Positions 24,722 to 35,242 of a stretch of DNA of 64,000 nucleotides are shown here, one piece after another; the stretch's first letter is position 1; each line of letters starts with the position of its first letter. Below the pieces are notes generated by a model. That model was not told the DNA's origin. It did no database searches and worked only from the letters and a program-made list of their open reading frames with translations. The DNA lies in contig JANQLK010000052.1 in assembly GCA_028280615.1 (NCBI GenBank), positions 124,001 through 188,000 of the forward strand. Reading direction: 5' to 3'. A program made the translations under genes and the position numbers. The DNA comes from Woeseiaceae bacterium (GTDB lineage: Bacteria > Pseudomonadota > Gammaproteobacteria > Steroidobacterales > Woeseiaceae).

Positions 24722-27655
24722 ATGTCCGACAAATTATTGAAGCCGGAAAGGCTTAGGTGGTACATACGGCCGCTGGCGCTGTTGCCCGCCGTAGCGGCGA
24801 TGGGTCTGACCCAATCGCCAACCGCCATGGCGCAGGATGATGAGGCGGAGAGAGAGGAAGTGGTCGTAACGGGATCGCGACTCGTTCGCCGCGACCTCGA
24901 CGCGCCGAGCCCCGTTGTCGTGCTCTCGGCAGCCGCCGTGCAGAACGCCGGCAACGTCACGATCGAGGAGACCCTCAACGAGCTGCCACAGCTCGCCTCG
25001 GACAACACGTCGAGTGTCAACTCGGGCGGCGGTTCCGGCATATTGACCGCCGACCTTCGAGGCCTCGGACCGGAACGCACGCTCGTGCTGGTCAACGGCC
25101 GGCGCTTCGCCCCGGCCGACGCACGCGGCCTGACTGACCTGTCGAGTATCCCCAACGCGCTCATTGAGCGGGTCGAGGTAATGACGGGCGGCGCATCGGC
25201 CGTCTACGGGTCCGACGCGGTTGCGGGCGCCATCAACTTCGTCCTCAAGGACGATTTCGAGGGCATACAGTTCAACACCTTCTGGAGTGAGACTCAGGAA
25301 GGCGATGGGCAAGTCCAGAACTATGATTTGACGATCGGCGGCAACTTTGCCGACGGCCGCGGTAACGCCGTGGTCAGCGTGACCTACACGGATCGCGGCG
25401 ACGTCTTTTTCGCCGATCGCAGCTATTCGGCGACTTCGCTGTTCGAGAGCGGCGGCACGCTGGTCCCGGGTGGTTCGAGCAACATCCCAGGCACGCGTAT
25501 CGGTATCACGCCGGCCGATCTGGAGACGCTCAACCTCCCGTTCGAACTCGACGGTGCCTGCCCCGGTACGATCGGCGGTGTCCGCTTCGGCGAGCAGGGC
25601 GAAGTCCTTCCGTTCTGCGATCCGGAGGACCGCTTCAACTTCGCGCCGTTGAACTACCTGCTGCGGCCGCTCGAGCGCATCCAGTTCACGTCGCTGGCTC
25701 ACTTCGACGTCAGTGAGAATGTCACCGCCTACACCGAGCTGGCCTTCATGGACAACCGCAACGAGTGGCAGCAGGCGCCGAACGCCGGTGGTCTGCAGAC
25801 CAGCGGCGCGCCGCGCGGTACGTACCTGATCCCGGACTATGCGAATAACCCGGTCCTGTTCCCCGCAACAAGGCAGTTCCTCGTCGACAACGCGGCATTC
25901 TTCGACGCGGATGAAAACGGAGTTCTGGACGGCACGGCCGCGATCATCTCGACGGGCCGCCGCTCGGTTGAAACCGGACCGCGCAACTACAAGTACGATC
26001 GAACGAGTTACAACGCGACGGTCGGCTTGAAGGGCGACTTCGAGGCTGGGAACCGTACCTGGACCTGGGACACGTTCTTCCAGTACCAGCGGGCCAAGAC
26101 CGACGAGGACATTGCAGGTCAGCTGTCGCAGCTCAGGCTTTCGCTCGGCTCCGACGTGACCGTCGATCCCAACGCCCCGGGCGGCGTACGCTGCACCAAC
26201 GAGTTCGTCGGTTGCGTGCCCGTGAACTTCCTGGGCCTGAACTCGATCACGCCGGAAGCGGCGGCGTTCCTGTCACCGAACCACGGATCGTCCGACGTTC
26301 TCGAGCGCCAGGTGTACGGCGGCTTCATATCGGGTGATCTGTTCGAGATGCCCGCGGGTCCGCTGTCGGTCGGCGTCGGTTTCGAAGTGCGCGAGGACAA
26401 GTATGACTTCCGGCCCGACACGGCTGACCAGGGCGGCGAATTCGGCGATCCGGAGCCGCCAATCGAAGGCGCGATCGACCTGACCGAGTTCTTCGCCGAG
26501 GCGCGTATTCCGCTGATCGCGGGCTCTCCGTTCGCCGACTATCTCGGTCTCGAGCTTGCGGCGCGTACGTCCGACTACAACACGGTCGGCAACGTGACGA
26601 CCTGGAAGGCCGGCATCGAATGGTCGCCGCTGGATTGGCTGCGCCTCCGGACGTCGTTCAACCAGGCGATCCGTGCACCGAACCTCGATGAACTGTTCTC
26701 GACGATCACAATCGGATTTTCGGCCGGCGACGACCCCTGCGACCAGGACTTCAACCCGTCGCAGGCCGTCCAGAATCTGTGTGTGCAGCAGTCGCCGGCC
26801 ATCACGGCGGAAAACGTCGGTAGCTTCGATCAGATCAACGTCGGTTTCGGCGTTCGTGAGGGCGGTAATCCCGATCTATTCGAGGAGGAAGCCAACACGT
26901 TCACGGTCGGCGCCGTCATCTCGCCGCCGTTCATCGAGGGCCTGAACCTGACGATCGACTACTACAGCATCGAGATCGAGGACGCGATCAACCAGCTCAC
27001 GGCACAGCAGGTCGTCAACGCCTGCTTCCGGGAACTCGACAACGCCAGCGAAACCTGCCAGGCGATCAATCGCTTCCCGAACGGCCAGATCGACTTCGTC
27101 GATGCCCGCTCGCTGAACGTTGCTGAAATCACCGCGACGGGACTGGACTTCCAGGCCGACTACGCGTTCGATCTGCCCGACGCGCTGTCTGCCTTCGGAG
27201 CCGCCACGCTGAACCTGAACTTCGTCGCCAGCTGGGCGTTCGAAAACGAGACGATCGCGGAGCCGGGCCAGCCCGGCCTCGACTGCCTCGGTTTCTTCGG
27301 CGGTGCCTGTTCCGGCTTCAACGTGTTCATCCAGCCGGACGCCAAGTACATGACCAACGTCTCGTACATTTCGGGCGAGTTCTTCGGCCGCCTGCAGTGG
27401 CGCCATCTGCCGGACATCGAGCTGTTTCCGGGTGCTGGCAACGTCGTGACGGAAGCCGACGGTGTGAACTACGTCGACCTCAACTTCGACTACAACATCA
27501 CGGACCGCATCTCGGTCTTCCTCGGCATCGACAACATCCTCGACGACGAGCCGCCGATTCTCGGCTTCTCGCTTGCCGGCGATGCCAACGTCGACATCTC
27601 GCTGTACGACGTGCTGGGACGCCGCTACTACGGTGGTTTCCGCATCACGCTGTAG
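24722..27655 (+). CDS. TonB-dependent outer-membrane receptor A
   Basis: A 977-residue receptor. A signal peptide ends at AMAQ (about residue 38), followed by the TonB-box-like EEVVVTGSR and a plug domain with ETLNELPQL, LVLVNGRRF and VEVMTGGASAVYGSDAVAGAINF, then a 22-strand-type barrel ending in YYGGFRITL with a C-terminal hydrophobic residue. TonB receptors take up large substrates using ExbBD/TonB energy. Receptor B (43319-46228) is a clear paralogue with similar plug sequence and the same DPEDRFNFAPLN block. The neighbours suggest peptide uptake. A perfect terminator follows 44 nt after the stop. Confidence 0.93.
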   Translation: MSDKLLKPERLRWYIRPLALLPAVAAMGLTQSPTAMAQDDEAEREEVVVTGSRLVRRDLDAPSPVVVLSAAAVQNAGNVTIEETLNELPQLASDNTSSVNSGGGSGILTADLRGLGPERTLVLVNGRRFAPADARGLTDLSSIPNALIERVEVMTGGASAVYGSDAVAGAINFVLKDDFEGIQFNTFWSETQEGDGQVQNYDLTIGGNFADGRGNAVVSVTYTDRGDVFFADRSYSATSLFESGGTLVPGGSSNIPGTRIGITPADLETLNLPFELDGACPGTIGGVRFGEQGEVLPFCDPEDRFNFAPLNYLLRPLERIQFTSLAHFDVSENVTAYTELAFMDNRNEWQQAPNAGGLQTSGAPRGTYLIPDYANNPVLFPATRQFLVDNAAFFDADENGVLDGTAAIISTGRRSVETGPRNYKYDRTSYNATVGLKGDFEAGNRTWTWDTFFQYQRAKTDEDIAGQLSQLRLSLGSDVTVDPNAPGGVRCTNEFVGCVPVNFLGLNSITPEAAAFLSPNHGSSDVLERQVYGGFISGDLFEMPAGPLSVGVGFEVREDKYDFRPDTADQGGEFGDPEPPIEGAIDLTEFFAEARIPLIAGSPFADYLGLELAARTSDYNTVGNVTTWKAGIEWSPLDWLRLRTSFNQAIRAPNLDELFSTITIGFSAGDDPCDQDFNPSQAVQNLCVQQSPAITAENVGSFDQINVGFGVREGGNPDLFEEEANTFTVGAVISPPFIEGLNLTIDYYSIEIEDAINQLTAQQVVNACFRELDNASETCQAINRFPNGQIDFVDARSLNVAEITATGLDFQADYAFDLPDALSAFGAATLNLNFVASWAFENETIAEPGQPGLDCLGFFGGACSGFNVFIQPDAKYMTNVSYISGEFFGRLQWRHLPDIELFPGAGNVVTEADGVNYVDLNFDYNITDRISVFLGIDNILDDEPPILGFSLAGDANVDISLYDVLGRRYYGGFRITL

Positions 27656-27698
27656 TCTTGCACGACGATAAACAGTCGTTTGACTGAGCACGACCCGA

Positions 27699-27732
27699 GC
27701 GCCGGCCTGAACTCAGGCCGGCGCTTTTTCTT
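27699..27732 (+). terminator. Rho-independent terminator after TonB receptor A
   Basis: The stem GCGCCGGCCTGA (27699-27710) pairs perfectly with TCAGGCCGGCGC (27713-27724) around a two-base centre and is followed by TTTTTCTT. It lies between the receptor and the next plus-strand gene, so it would end or reduce transcription before the amidohydrolase. Confidence 0.9.
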
Positions 27733-27760
27733 ACTCGACCTTTTTTTGGGGAGAACCGAC

Positions 27761-29401
27761 GTGAAACGCATTCACAGGCGACGCCACTGGCTGGCTTCAT
27801 TCCTGCTCTCGTCCCTGGCGGCGCTCGCCGTCGGCGCCGCCCACGCCGCCGACGAAGAAGCGACCGTCAGGGGAGCTCCCGACCGCGGCGCCGATGAGGG
27901 CCAGGGCCCCTTCGACCGCATGATCATCCGCGGTGCGACGCTGATCGACGGCAGCGGCGCGCCGCCGCGCGGGCCCGTCGACATCGTCGTCGAGGGCAAC
28001 CGTATCGTCTCGATCCAGAACGTCGGCGTGCCGCATGTGCCCATCGACGAGGAAGGCCGCCCCGGCGATGCGGACTTCGAGCTCGATGCCGAGGGCTCGT
28101 ACGTCTTGCCGGGCTTCATCAACAACCACACGCATACGGGCGATGTACCCAAGGCGCCCGAGGCAGAGTACCCATACAAGCTCTGGATGGCGCACGGGAT
28201 CACGACGATCCGCGGCGTTTCGTCAGGCCCGCTCAACTGGACTTTGCGGGAACGCGAACGCAGTGCGAGAAACGAAATCGTGGCGCCGCGCATCTTCGCC
28301 TACCACGTACCGGGCCAGGGGGAGGACTGGAAAGGCGGACCGATTACGACGCCGGACAAGGCCCGCGAATGGATGCGATACGCGATACGCAAGGGCATTG
28401 ACGGCATCAAGATCTTCAACTTTCCGCCGGACATCCTTGCGGTGTTGCTCGACGAAGCCAACGACAACGGACTGGGCAGCGTCGCGCATCTTGCACAGCT
28501 CATGGTGGCCGAATCGAACGCGCGCCAGGCCGTCGAGATGGGCCTCGGCACCGTCACGCACTTCTACGGCCTGTTCGAGTCGATGTACGACGATCACGAC
28601 ATCCAGCCGTGGCCGCACGACATGAACTACAACGACGAGCAGGACCGCTTTTCGCAGGTTGCGCGACAGTGGAACCTCATTGTTGAGCAGGGCAGCGACG
28701 AGTGGAACGAGCTTATCGAGCACTTTCTCGAACACGACGCGTTTCTCGACCCGACGATGACGGCCTACCTCGCGGGCCGCGACGTCATGCGCTCGCGCAG
28801 GGCCGACTGGCACGATAAGTATACGCTGCCGTCGCTCTGGGATTTCTACAGGCCCAGTCGCGTCAATCATGGCTCCTACTTTTTCGACTGGACGACGGCG
28901 GATGAGGTCGCCTGGAAGGCGTTCTATCGCAAGTGGATGGACTTCGTCGACGACTACAAGGACGCGGGCGGCCGGGTCACCGTCAGCGCCGATGCCGCAT
29001 TCATCTACAATCAGTACGGATTCGGCTACATCGAAGAGATGGAGCTCATGCAGGAGGCCGGCCTGACACCCCTGGAGGTCATCCGCGCGTCCACGCTGCA
29101 CCCGGCGCAGGCGCTGCACGAGCCCAAGGGTGAGCCGATCCAGTTCGGCGTCGTACGGCCGGGCATGCTGGCCGACATGATCGTCATCGACGAGAATCCG
29201 CTGCAGAACCTCAAGGTGCTGTACGGTACGGGTGCCGTGCGTCTCAACGACGAAACGGGTGAGACCGAACGCGTCGGCGGCGTCAAATACACGATCAAGG
29301 ACGGCATCGTTTACGACGCAAAGCAGCTGCTCAAGGACGTCGAGGAGATGGTCAACGAACAGAAGCGCGAGCGCGGGATTACGGTATTGCCGCAGTACTA
29401 G
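27761..29401 (+). CDS. Exported amidohydrolase-family protein, full metal site
   Basis: A 546-residue amidohydrolase with a signal peptide ending at AAHA. Ligands are complete: H123 and H125 (INNHTH), K217 (GIKIF) as the bridging lysine, H243, H267 (THFYG) and D410. I chose the GTG at 27761 because GGGGAG lies 7 nt upstream and the signal peptide then starts correctly; the open frame to 27680 would run through the terminator. It resembles the amidohydrolase at 57880-59538 (shared VTVSAD/VTVGSD, MELMQEAG/MELLYEAG). It is convergent with the operon ending at 29415. The substrate is unknown; cyclic imide or N-acyl/peptide bonds are likely. Confidence 0.84.
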   Translation: MKRIHRRRHWLASFLLSSLAALAVGAAHAADEEATVRGAPDRGADEGQGPFDRMIIRGATLIDGSGAPPRGPVDIVVEGNRIVSIQNVGVPHVPIDEEGRPGDADFELDAEGSYVLPGFINNHTHTGDVPKAPEAEYPYKLWMAHGITTIRGVSSGPLNWTLRERERSARNEIVAPRIFAYHVPGQGEDWKGGPITTPDKAREWMRYAIRKGIDGIKIFNFPPDILAVLLDEANDNGLGSVAHLAQLMVAESNARQAVEMGLGTVTHFYGLFESMYDDHDIQPWPHDMNYNDEQDRFSQVARQWNLIVEQGSDEWNELIEHFLEHDAFLDPTMTAYLAGRDVMRSRRADWHDKYTLPSLWDFYRPSRVNHGSYFFDWTTADEVAWKAFYRKWMDFVDDYKDAGGRVTVSADAAFIYNQYGFGYIEEMELMQEAGLTPLEVIRASTLHPAQALHEPKGEPIQFGVVRPGMLADMIVIDENPLQNLKVLYGTGAVRLNDETGETERVGGVKYTIKDGIVYDAKQLLKDVEEMVNEQKRERGITVLPQY

Positions 29402-29414
29402 CCCGAAATAGCCG

Positions 29415-30518
29415 CTACCTGTGCACGGCCACGGCGTCGCCGAGGCTGTCACGATCCAGCGTGACGCCGAGGCCAGGTTCGGTACCCGCCGACATCGTGC
29501 CGTTGTCGCGCTGCGGTGCGCCGATCGCGTTCTTGACGGTGACGTAGCTGTTGAAATCCGTGGACGAGAACCGGAATCGTTCCGGCGTCGAGTGCGCGAG
29601 GTGGGCGATCGCCGCGGTAACGATGTCGCCGCCCCAGCTGTCCTCGATCGTCATCGGGATCTGCAGCGATGCGCAGAGATCGCGGATCAGGCGCGCCTTG
29701 CTCAAGCCCCCCACTTTCGAGATCTTCAGGTTGATCACATCCATCGCGAGGTCGCTGTATGCCTTGAGCAGCGCATTGAGCCCGTCGATGTTTTCGTCGA
29801 GCACGAACGGCAGCTGTGTCTGGCGGCGCACGATCAGGCTGTGGTCGTAGCTAATGCACGGTTGCTCGATATAGACGTCGACGTCGGCGACCGCGTTGCA
29901 GACGCGAATGGCGTCGCCGACCAGCCAGCCCGTGTTGGCATCCGCCACGAGCCGCTCGCCGGCCTCGAGCACGGCCGACGTGGCGCGGATTCTCGCGATG
30001 TCGTCGATCGGGTCGCCGCCGACCTTGAGCTGGAAGCGCCGATAGCCCTCGTCGCGATACTTCGCGACGTTGTCGGCCATCTCGTCGGCGGGGCGCTGAC
30101 TGATCGCGCGATACAGCACGACGCTCTCGCCCTGCCGTCCGCCCAGGAGATCGCAGACCGGCCTGCCCGACGCCTTGCCGAGCAGGTCCCAGCAGGCCAT
30201 GTCGATCGCGGACTTGACGTACGGGTGGCCGAGCAGCGCCGTGTCCATGACCGTGTTGATCAGCGTCAGGTTGGTCGGATCGAGCCCGATCAGCTGCGGC
30301 GCCAGCTCCGCGATACCCGCGCGCGCACCGCCGCCGTAGGCCGGCAGGTAAAAGGGCCCAAGCGGACAGACTTCGCCGATACCGCTGAGTTCGCCGTCGG
30401 TAACGATCTCGACGACGGTCGAGTCGAACACATCGACATGGCGACCGTCAGACCACGTGTAGCGTCCTTCGACGAGCGGCAGATCGACCTGGTAGACGTG
30501 GATTTCCTTGATCTTCAT
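29415..30518 (-). CDS. Enolase-superfamily (MLE subgroup) enzyme, proline-betaine/hydroxyproline type
   Basis: A 367-residue mandelate racemase/muconate lactonizing-type enzyme. The N-terminal capping domain starts [14 protein letters not shown]. Metal ligands are D193 (VADANTG), E218 (IEQP) and D241 (LDEN). Catalytic lysines are K165 in FQLKVGG, where the first Lys of the usual KxK is Gln163, and K265 in NLKISKVGG. The sequence style recalls hydroxyproline-betaine 2-epimerase and cis-3-hydroxyproline dehydratase, which suits a hydroxyproline locus; dipeptide epimerase is the main alternative. It is the last gene of the minus-strand operon from 39500, 29 nt behind the propeller protein. Confidence 0.78.
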   Translation of the reverse strand: MKIKEIHVYQVDLPLVEGRYTWSDGRHVDVFDSTVVEIVTDGELSGIGEVCPLGPFYLPAYGGGARAGIAELAPQLIGLDPTNLTLINTVMDTALLGHPYVKSAIDMACWDLLGKASGRPVCDLLGGRQGESVVLYRAISQRPADEMADNVAKYRDEGYRRFQLKVGGDPIDDIARIRATSAVLEAGERLVADANTGWLVGDAIRVCNAVADVDVYIEQPCISYDHSLIVRRQTQLPFVLDENIDGLNALLKAYSDLAMDVINLKISKVGGLSKARLIRDLCASLQIPMTIEDSWGGDIVTAAIAHLAHSTPERFRFSSTDFNSYVTVKNAIGAPQRDNGTMSAGTEPGLGVTLDRDSLGDAVAVHR

Positions 30519-30547
30519 TGGGTGGCTTTCCGGGTACGTTGTCGTTC

Positions 30548-33500
30548 CTACTGAATCCGCCGGCCTCGCGACCACGGGGCGCCGATCGCATCCATTCCGC
30601 GCTCGAACGCCTCGAGGTCGGCGGCGAAGGAGCCGAGCAGCGCCTTGACGGAGTCGTATTCCGAACTCGCGATCGCAAACGCTTTTCGGTCCGTGCCGGT
30701 CGTCGGTGACTGGTTGCCCCAGTTCGCGAGCAGGCTCCCCGCGCGGCGCCTGAGTGACCACGGCGCGGCTTCCGCCCGCGAGCGAATCGTCTGGTCGCCG
30801 TTGACGAGCCGGTCGATCTCGGCAAGCTCCGACGCAAGAGTCCGCAGCGTGTCGTGCATACCAGGCCCGGCGGCCGGTGTGTTTTTGAGCGCGGCCTCGT
30901 GAGCCCGGAGTCTGGCCTGGTAGTCCTCGACCGTCGAAGCGACGCCGGCGACGCGGCGGTAGAGATCGGCCGACTGCCGCTGGAAGTCGAACACGGCCCG
31001 GCGGTCGTCCGCGGTCTCCGGACTCAGTTCGAGTTCGCGCAGCACGAACGGCGTCTCCGGCATAATCTCGATGCGCTTGCCCTCGGAAAGCGCCGTCGCC
31101 GAAATCGTGTAGTTGCCCGGCAGTACGAGAGGGCCTACCTTCGCGCCCGACCATGGCGCGCGAAACGGATCGGCGTCGAGGTCGATAGCGTGCGGCGCCG
31201 GCAGCCTCAGGTCCCACGCGATTCGATGCAGGCCCTTGTCGCGCGGTCCGCTCAACCGCCGAACCACGTTGCCGTCGTCGTCGCGAATCGTGAACAGAAG
31301 CTCGGGCAATGCCTCCAAGTCCTCGCTGCGCAGCGTTTCCCAGTCCGGATAGGCATTGTCGTCGCCGGCACGCTGTGCCGCGCGTTCGGCCTCGCGGCGC
31401 CGGTCGCGCGACGAGACCAGGCCGTCGCGCAGGTAGTAGGTGAATACGGCGCCGAAAGGCGGGTTCGGGCTCGCGAAGAACGCCGCTCCCGAAGCGCCCA
31501 CGGTGCCAATGGCCTGCCCCGAGTTCCATTTGTCGCCCTCGAGGTACAGGAGCGCGTCCCGCACCGGGAACAACGTTGCCGGCGACTCGCCGAGCGCGTC
31601 GATCGGCGTCCGGAGCGGCGAATAGTCGTCGAGTATGTAGATGCCGCGACCGTAGGTACCAACGACGAGGTCGTTCTCGCGGGCCTGGATTTCGAGGTCG
31701 CGCACGGCGATGGTCGGGAAGTTCCCTTTCAGCCGGTGCCAGTTGCGCCCGCCGTTCTGGGTGAACCAGATACCAAACTCCGTGCCGACAATGAGCAGCT
31801 TCGGGTCGACATGATCTTCGACGATCGTGTGCACGCTGCCGCGAGCCGGAAGGTCGCCCGCGATCGAGCGCCAGCTGCGGCCCTTGTTGCCCGTGACGAA
31901 TACGTACGGTGCATAGTCGCCGCGCTTGTGGTTGTCGAGCGTCAGGTAGGCGACCTCGGGATCGTGCCGAGAGGCCAGCAGATCTGACACGTAGGTCATG
32001 TCGGGCACGCCGGGAACGCGATCCAGCGAGCGCCAGTTGTCGCCGCCGTCCTCGGTGACGTTGATGCGGCCGTCGTCCATGCCGACGTAGATGAGGCCTT
32101 CCTCAACGGGGCTCTCGGAGAGACCGATGGCGGCGCCGTAGCGCGATACGCCGCGATTCTTCTGCAGCGCATCGACGCTCCAGACCCGGCCCATGATCGG
32201 TAGCGTGTTGCGATCGATGCCGCGCGTCAGGTCGGGGCTGACGATCTCCCAGTTGTCACCGCGATCGTCCGAGCGGAACAGGCGCTCGTTGGCGATGTAG
32301 AGCCGCCTCGGATCGTGTGGACTGATGATCAACGGCGTCGCCCAGTTCCACGTGAACTCGTTCTCGCCGCTTTCGGGCTGCGGCACGATGTTGACGCGCT
32401 CGGTCGTGCGCCGGTCGTAGCGGACCAGGCCCGCATGTTGCGACTGGGCGTAGACGATATTCGGGTCGGTCGGATCGATCTGCGGTTCGAAGCCGTCGCC
32501 GCCGCGCACGTTGCGCCAGTCGGTGTTGGCGATACCGTGCATGTACAGCGTGCGCGACGGGCCACCCCAGGTGCTGGCGTCCTGGGTGCCACCGTAGACG
32601 TTGTAGTACGGCTCGGCGTTGTCGGGCTGGATACGATAGAACTGCATGAGCGGCAGGTTGCGCACGTGCCGCCAGGTCTGGCCGCGGTCCCAGCTCTCGT
32701 AGATGCCGCCGTCGCCGCCCAAGTAGATGTGATCGGTCTCGTCGGGATCGATCCAGAACGCATGGTCGTCGACGTGCCGGCGCTCGAAGCCGAGCCGCTC
32801 CCAGGTCTCGCCGCCGTCCTCGGTAATCCACGAGAACGTGTCGACCGAGTAGACCCGGTCCGGGTTCTTGGGATCGACCGTGATCTCATTGTAGTACTGG
32901 GCATCGTTCGACATGCGGTCCGAGCGCTTCTCCCAGGTCTCGCCGAAGTCGAGCGAGCGATAGAAGCCCGAGCCGCCGTCCTCCGCGAACACGATGGCGT
33001 AGATCGTGTTCGGCCGCGACGGGGCCATGGCCAGGCCCATCCGGCCCTTGTCGCCGGCCGGGATGCCGGCCTCGAGCGTCCGCCACGTCGCGCCGCCGTC
33101 CGTCGATTTCATGAGCCGACTGCCCGGCCCGCCGCCGACGATGCCCCAGACGTGACGGCCGCGTTGCAGCGTCGACGCGACAATGTGTCCGGGTCGTTCC
33201 GGGTGCACGAGGAACTCATTGACGCCGGTCAGCTCGTCGGTCTCGAGGATGCGGGTCCAGCTCGAACCGCCATCAATGGTCTCGTAGAGACCGCGGTCTC
33301 CGCCCGCGTTCCAGAGCGGGCCCTGGCTTGCGACCAGCAGATGGTTCGAGTCCTCCGGATCGATCCAGATCTGGCTGATGTGCTCGGACTGCCTGAGCCC
33401 CATGTTGGTCCACGACTTGCCGCCGTCGAGCGAGCGGTAGACGCCGTCGCCGTAAGCAACCGATCGCTGGCTGTTGTTCTCGCCCGTGCCGACCCAGACC

Positions 33501-33808
33501 GTGTTCGGATTCGACGGATCGATCTCGACCACGCCGATCGAGTACGAAGACTCGTTATCGAACACGGACTCCCAGGTCGCGGCATTGTTGGTGGTCTTCC
33601 AAAGCCCGCCGACCGCGTGTGCCGCGTAGAACTCCTGGCGTCTCTGCGGATGGAAGGCGAAATCCGAAACACGGCCACCCATGACGGCGGGCCCGATGCC
33701 GCGCAGTTCGAGCTGCTCGAACGGATGTGATGCCTGCGCATCCGCAAGCGTTGCGCCGAGCGCCCCCAGAAGGAGCGCGAGCAGGGCACGTTGTGGACGG
33801 CAGAGCAC
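30548..33808 (-). CDS. Large exported sortilin/VPS10-like Asp-box propeller protein
   Basis: A 1086-residue protein with a signal peptide ([18 protein letters not shown]). About ten Asp-box/BNR-type repeats are visible, such as [55 protein letters not shown] and [11 protein letters not shown], so most of residues 40-740 should form one or two beta-propellers. A beta domain and a helical tail follow (about 870-1080). No sialidase Arg triad was identified, so enzyme activity should not be assumed. It starts with GTG 3 nt after the symporter stop, in the operon with DapA-like and aldehyde dehydrogenase genes. A binding or peptide-processing role at the cell surface is a guess. Confidence 0.8.
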   Translation of the reverse strand: MLCRPQRALLALLLGALGATLADAQASHPFEQLELRGIGPAVMGGRVSDFAFHPQRRQEFYAAHAVGGLWKTTNNAATWESVFDNESSYSIGVVEIDPSNPNTVWVGTGENNSQRSVAYGDGVYRSLDGGKSWTNMGLRQSEHISQIWIDPEDSNHLLVASQGPLWNAGGDRGLYETIDGGSSWTRILETDELTGVNEFLVHPERPGHIVASTLQRGRHVWGIVGGGPGSRLMKSTDGGATWRTLEAGIPAGDKGRMGLAMAPSRPNTIYAIVFAEDGGSGFYRSLDFGETWEKRSDRMSNDAQYYNEITVDPKNPDRVYSVDTFSWITEDGGETWERLGFERRHVDDHAFWIDPDETDHIYLGGDGGIYESWDRGQTWRHVRNLPLMQFYRIQPDNAEPYYNVYGGTQDASTWGGPSRTLYMHGIANTDWRNVRGGDGFEPQIDPTDPNIVYAQSQHAGLVRYDRRTTERVNIVPQPESGENEFTWNWATPLIISPHDPRRLYIANERLFRSDDRGDNWEIVSPDLTRGIDRNTLPIMGRVWSVDALQKNRGVSRYGAAIGLSESPVEEGLIYVGMDDGRINVTEDGGDNWRSLDRVPGVPDMTYVSDLLASRHDPEVAYLTLDNHKRGDYAPYVFVTGNKGRSWRSIAGDLPARGSVHTIVEDHVDPKLLIVGTEFGIWFTQNGGRNWHRLKGNFPTIAVRDLEIQARENDLVVGTYGRGIYILDDYSPLRTPIDALGESPATLFPVRDALLYLEGDKWNSGQAIGTVGASGAAFFASPNPPFGAVFTYYLRDGLVSSRDRRREAERAAQRAGDDNAYPDWETLRSEDLEALPELLFTIRDDDGNVVRRLSGPRDKGLHRIAWDLRLPAPHAIDLDADPFRAPWSGAKVGPLVLPGNYTISATALSEGKRIEIMPETPFVLRELELSPETADDRRAVFDFQRQSADLYRRVAGVASTVEDYQARLRAHEAALKNTPAAGPGMHDTLRTLASELAEIDRLVNGDQTIRSRAEAAPWSLRRRAGSLLANWGNQSPTTGTDRKAFAIASSEYDSVKALLGSFAADLEAFERGMDAIGAPWSRGRRIQ

Positions 33809-33811
33809 GGC

Positions 33812-35200
33812 TCAACCCATCACGCCGCGGACGAACACGACGGCGAGCGCGATCGGTATGACGAATCGAATCAGCACGAGCCAGACCGTGAAGCCGGTGC
33901 CTTCCGGCAGGCCCATTTCCTCACGAACCTTGTCACGCGTCGCGAACCAGCCGATGAATACCGCGGTCAGGAATGCGCCGACCGGCAACAGCGTGTTCGC
34001 CATGATGAAGTCCAGGCTGTCGTATATCGTCCGCTCTTCGAAGCCAGGAATGAACGCGAGCGGATGGAAGCCCGCGAGGACATTGAACGACAGCGCCGAG
34101 CCCAGTCCGAGCAGCCACATCGCGAAACCGGCCGTGAAGGCGGCGCGGGAGTGTGTCATGCCGAACTTTTCCTCGGTCCAGGCGACCACCGGGGCGAAGT
34201 TGCCGATGCAGGAGGTCACGGCGGCCGCGATCAACAGGAAGAAGAAAACGCTGGCGAACAGGCTCCCGGCAGGCAGGCCGCCGAAGGCGACCGGCAGCGC
34301 CTGGAACACGAGGCCTTCGCCGGCCTCGGGGTCCATGCCGTAGCCGAACACGATCGGGAAGATCGCGAAGCCGGCCAGGAGGGCCACGAGCGTGTCCGCG
34401 CCGACGACGATGAACGCGTTCTCGGGAATCGACGTGCGCCGGTCCAGGTACGAGCCGTAGGTGATCATGACCGCCATCGCGATGCCGATCGAGAAGAAGG
34501 CCTGGCCCAGGGCCATCAGGAAGGTCTCGCCATTGACCTTGCTGAAGTCCGGTGTGAGCAGGAATTTCACGGCGGCACCCATATCGCCGACGACGAGCGC
34601 GTAGCCGACCATGAGTACGAGCGCAACGAACAGCGCCGGCATCAGGACGTTGACGGCCTTCTCGATGCCGCCGTGCAGCCCGCGCGAATTGATGTAAACC
34701 GTGACGATGACGACGATCGTATGCCAGAAGATCAGCCTCTGCGGATTGGCCATGAGGCTGTCGAACGTGGCCCGGCTGGCTTCGCCCGTGATGCCGTCCA
34801 GCGCACCCGTGACCGCGCGCACGAAATAGTCCATCGTCCAGCCCGCGATCGTCGTGTAGATCAGCATGAGCATGAACACCGCGAGCACGGCCATGCCGCC
34901 CACGGCCCCCCATGTCGCCGACGCGCCGGACTGGCTGGCGACGTCGCGGAAGCTGCCGGATGCCGAGGCGGCATCGGTCGCGCGCCGGCCGATCGTCCAT
35001 TCCGCCATCACCAGCGGGACGCCGATCAGGATCGCGAAACCCAGGTAGATCAGGATGAACGCGCTGCCGCCGTTCTCACCGACGACGAACGGAAAGCGCC
35101 AGATGTTGCCGAGGCCGACGGCGAATCCGATGGAAGCCATGAGGAAGGTCAGTCTCGATGACCAGACGAGCGGCGTATCGCCGGAGTGGGGTGCTGCCAT
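33812..35200 (-). CDS. Sodium:neurotransmitter symporter (NSS/SNF, LeuT-like) amino-acid transporter
   Basis: A 462-residue membrane protein with about 11-12 transmembrane helices. TM1 has the family signature ASIGFAVGLGNIWRFPF followed by ENGGSAF, as in LeuT and related Na+-coupled amino-acid carriers. GAGGAG lies 8 nt before the ATG. It is placed between an amidohydrolase and the Asp-box protein in the operon that also encodes the last two steps of hydroxyproline breakdown, so it likely imports proline, hydroxyproline or another amino acid freed in the periplasm. The substrate cannot be read from the sequence. Confidence 0.92.
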   Translation of the reverse strand: MAAPHSGDTPLVWSSRLTFLMASIGFAVGLGNIWRFPFVVGENGGSAFILIYLGFAILIGVPLVMAEWTIGRRATDAASASGSFRDVASQSGASATWGAVGGMAVLAVFMLMLIYTTIAGWTMDYFVRAVTGALDGITGEASRATFDSLMANPQRLIFWHTIVVIVTVYINSRGLHGGIEKAVNVLMPALFVALVLMVGYALVVGDMGAAVKFLLTPDFSKVNGETFLMALGQAFFSIGIAMAVMITYGSYLDRRTSIPENAFIVVGADTLVALLAGFAIFPIVFGYGMDPEAGEGLVFQALPVAFGGLPAGSLFASVFFFLLIAAAVTSCIGNFAPVVAWTEEKFGMTHSRAAFTAGFAMWLLGLGSALSFNVLAGFHPLAFIPGFEERTIYDSLDFIMANTLLPVGAFLTAVFIGWFATRDKVREEMGLPEGTGFTVWLVLIRFVIPIALAVVFVRGVMG

Positions 35201-35242
35201 TACTGAGGCTCCTCGGTGGAAACGTATCTCTCGACGCTTTGC

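Noticed and set aside
30548-33808. Calling the Asp-box protein a sialidase
   Set aside because: Asp boxes alone are structural; the sialidase Arg triad and FRIP-type motif were not seen.
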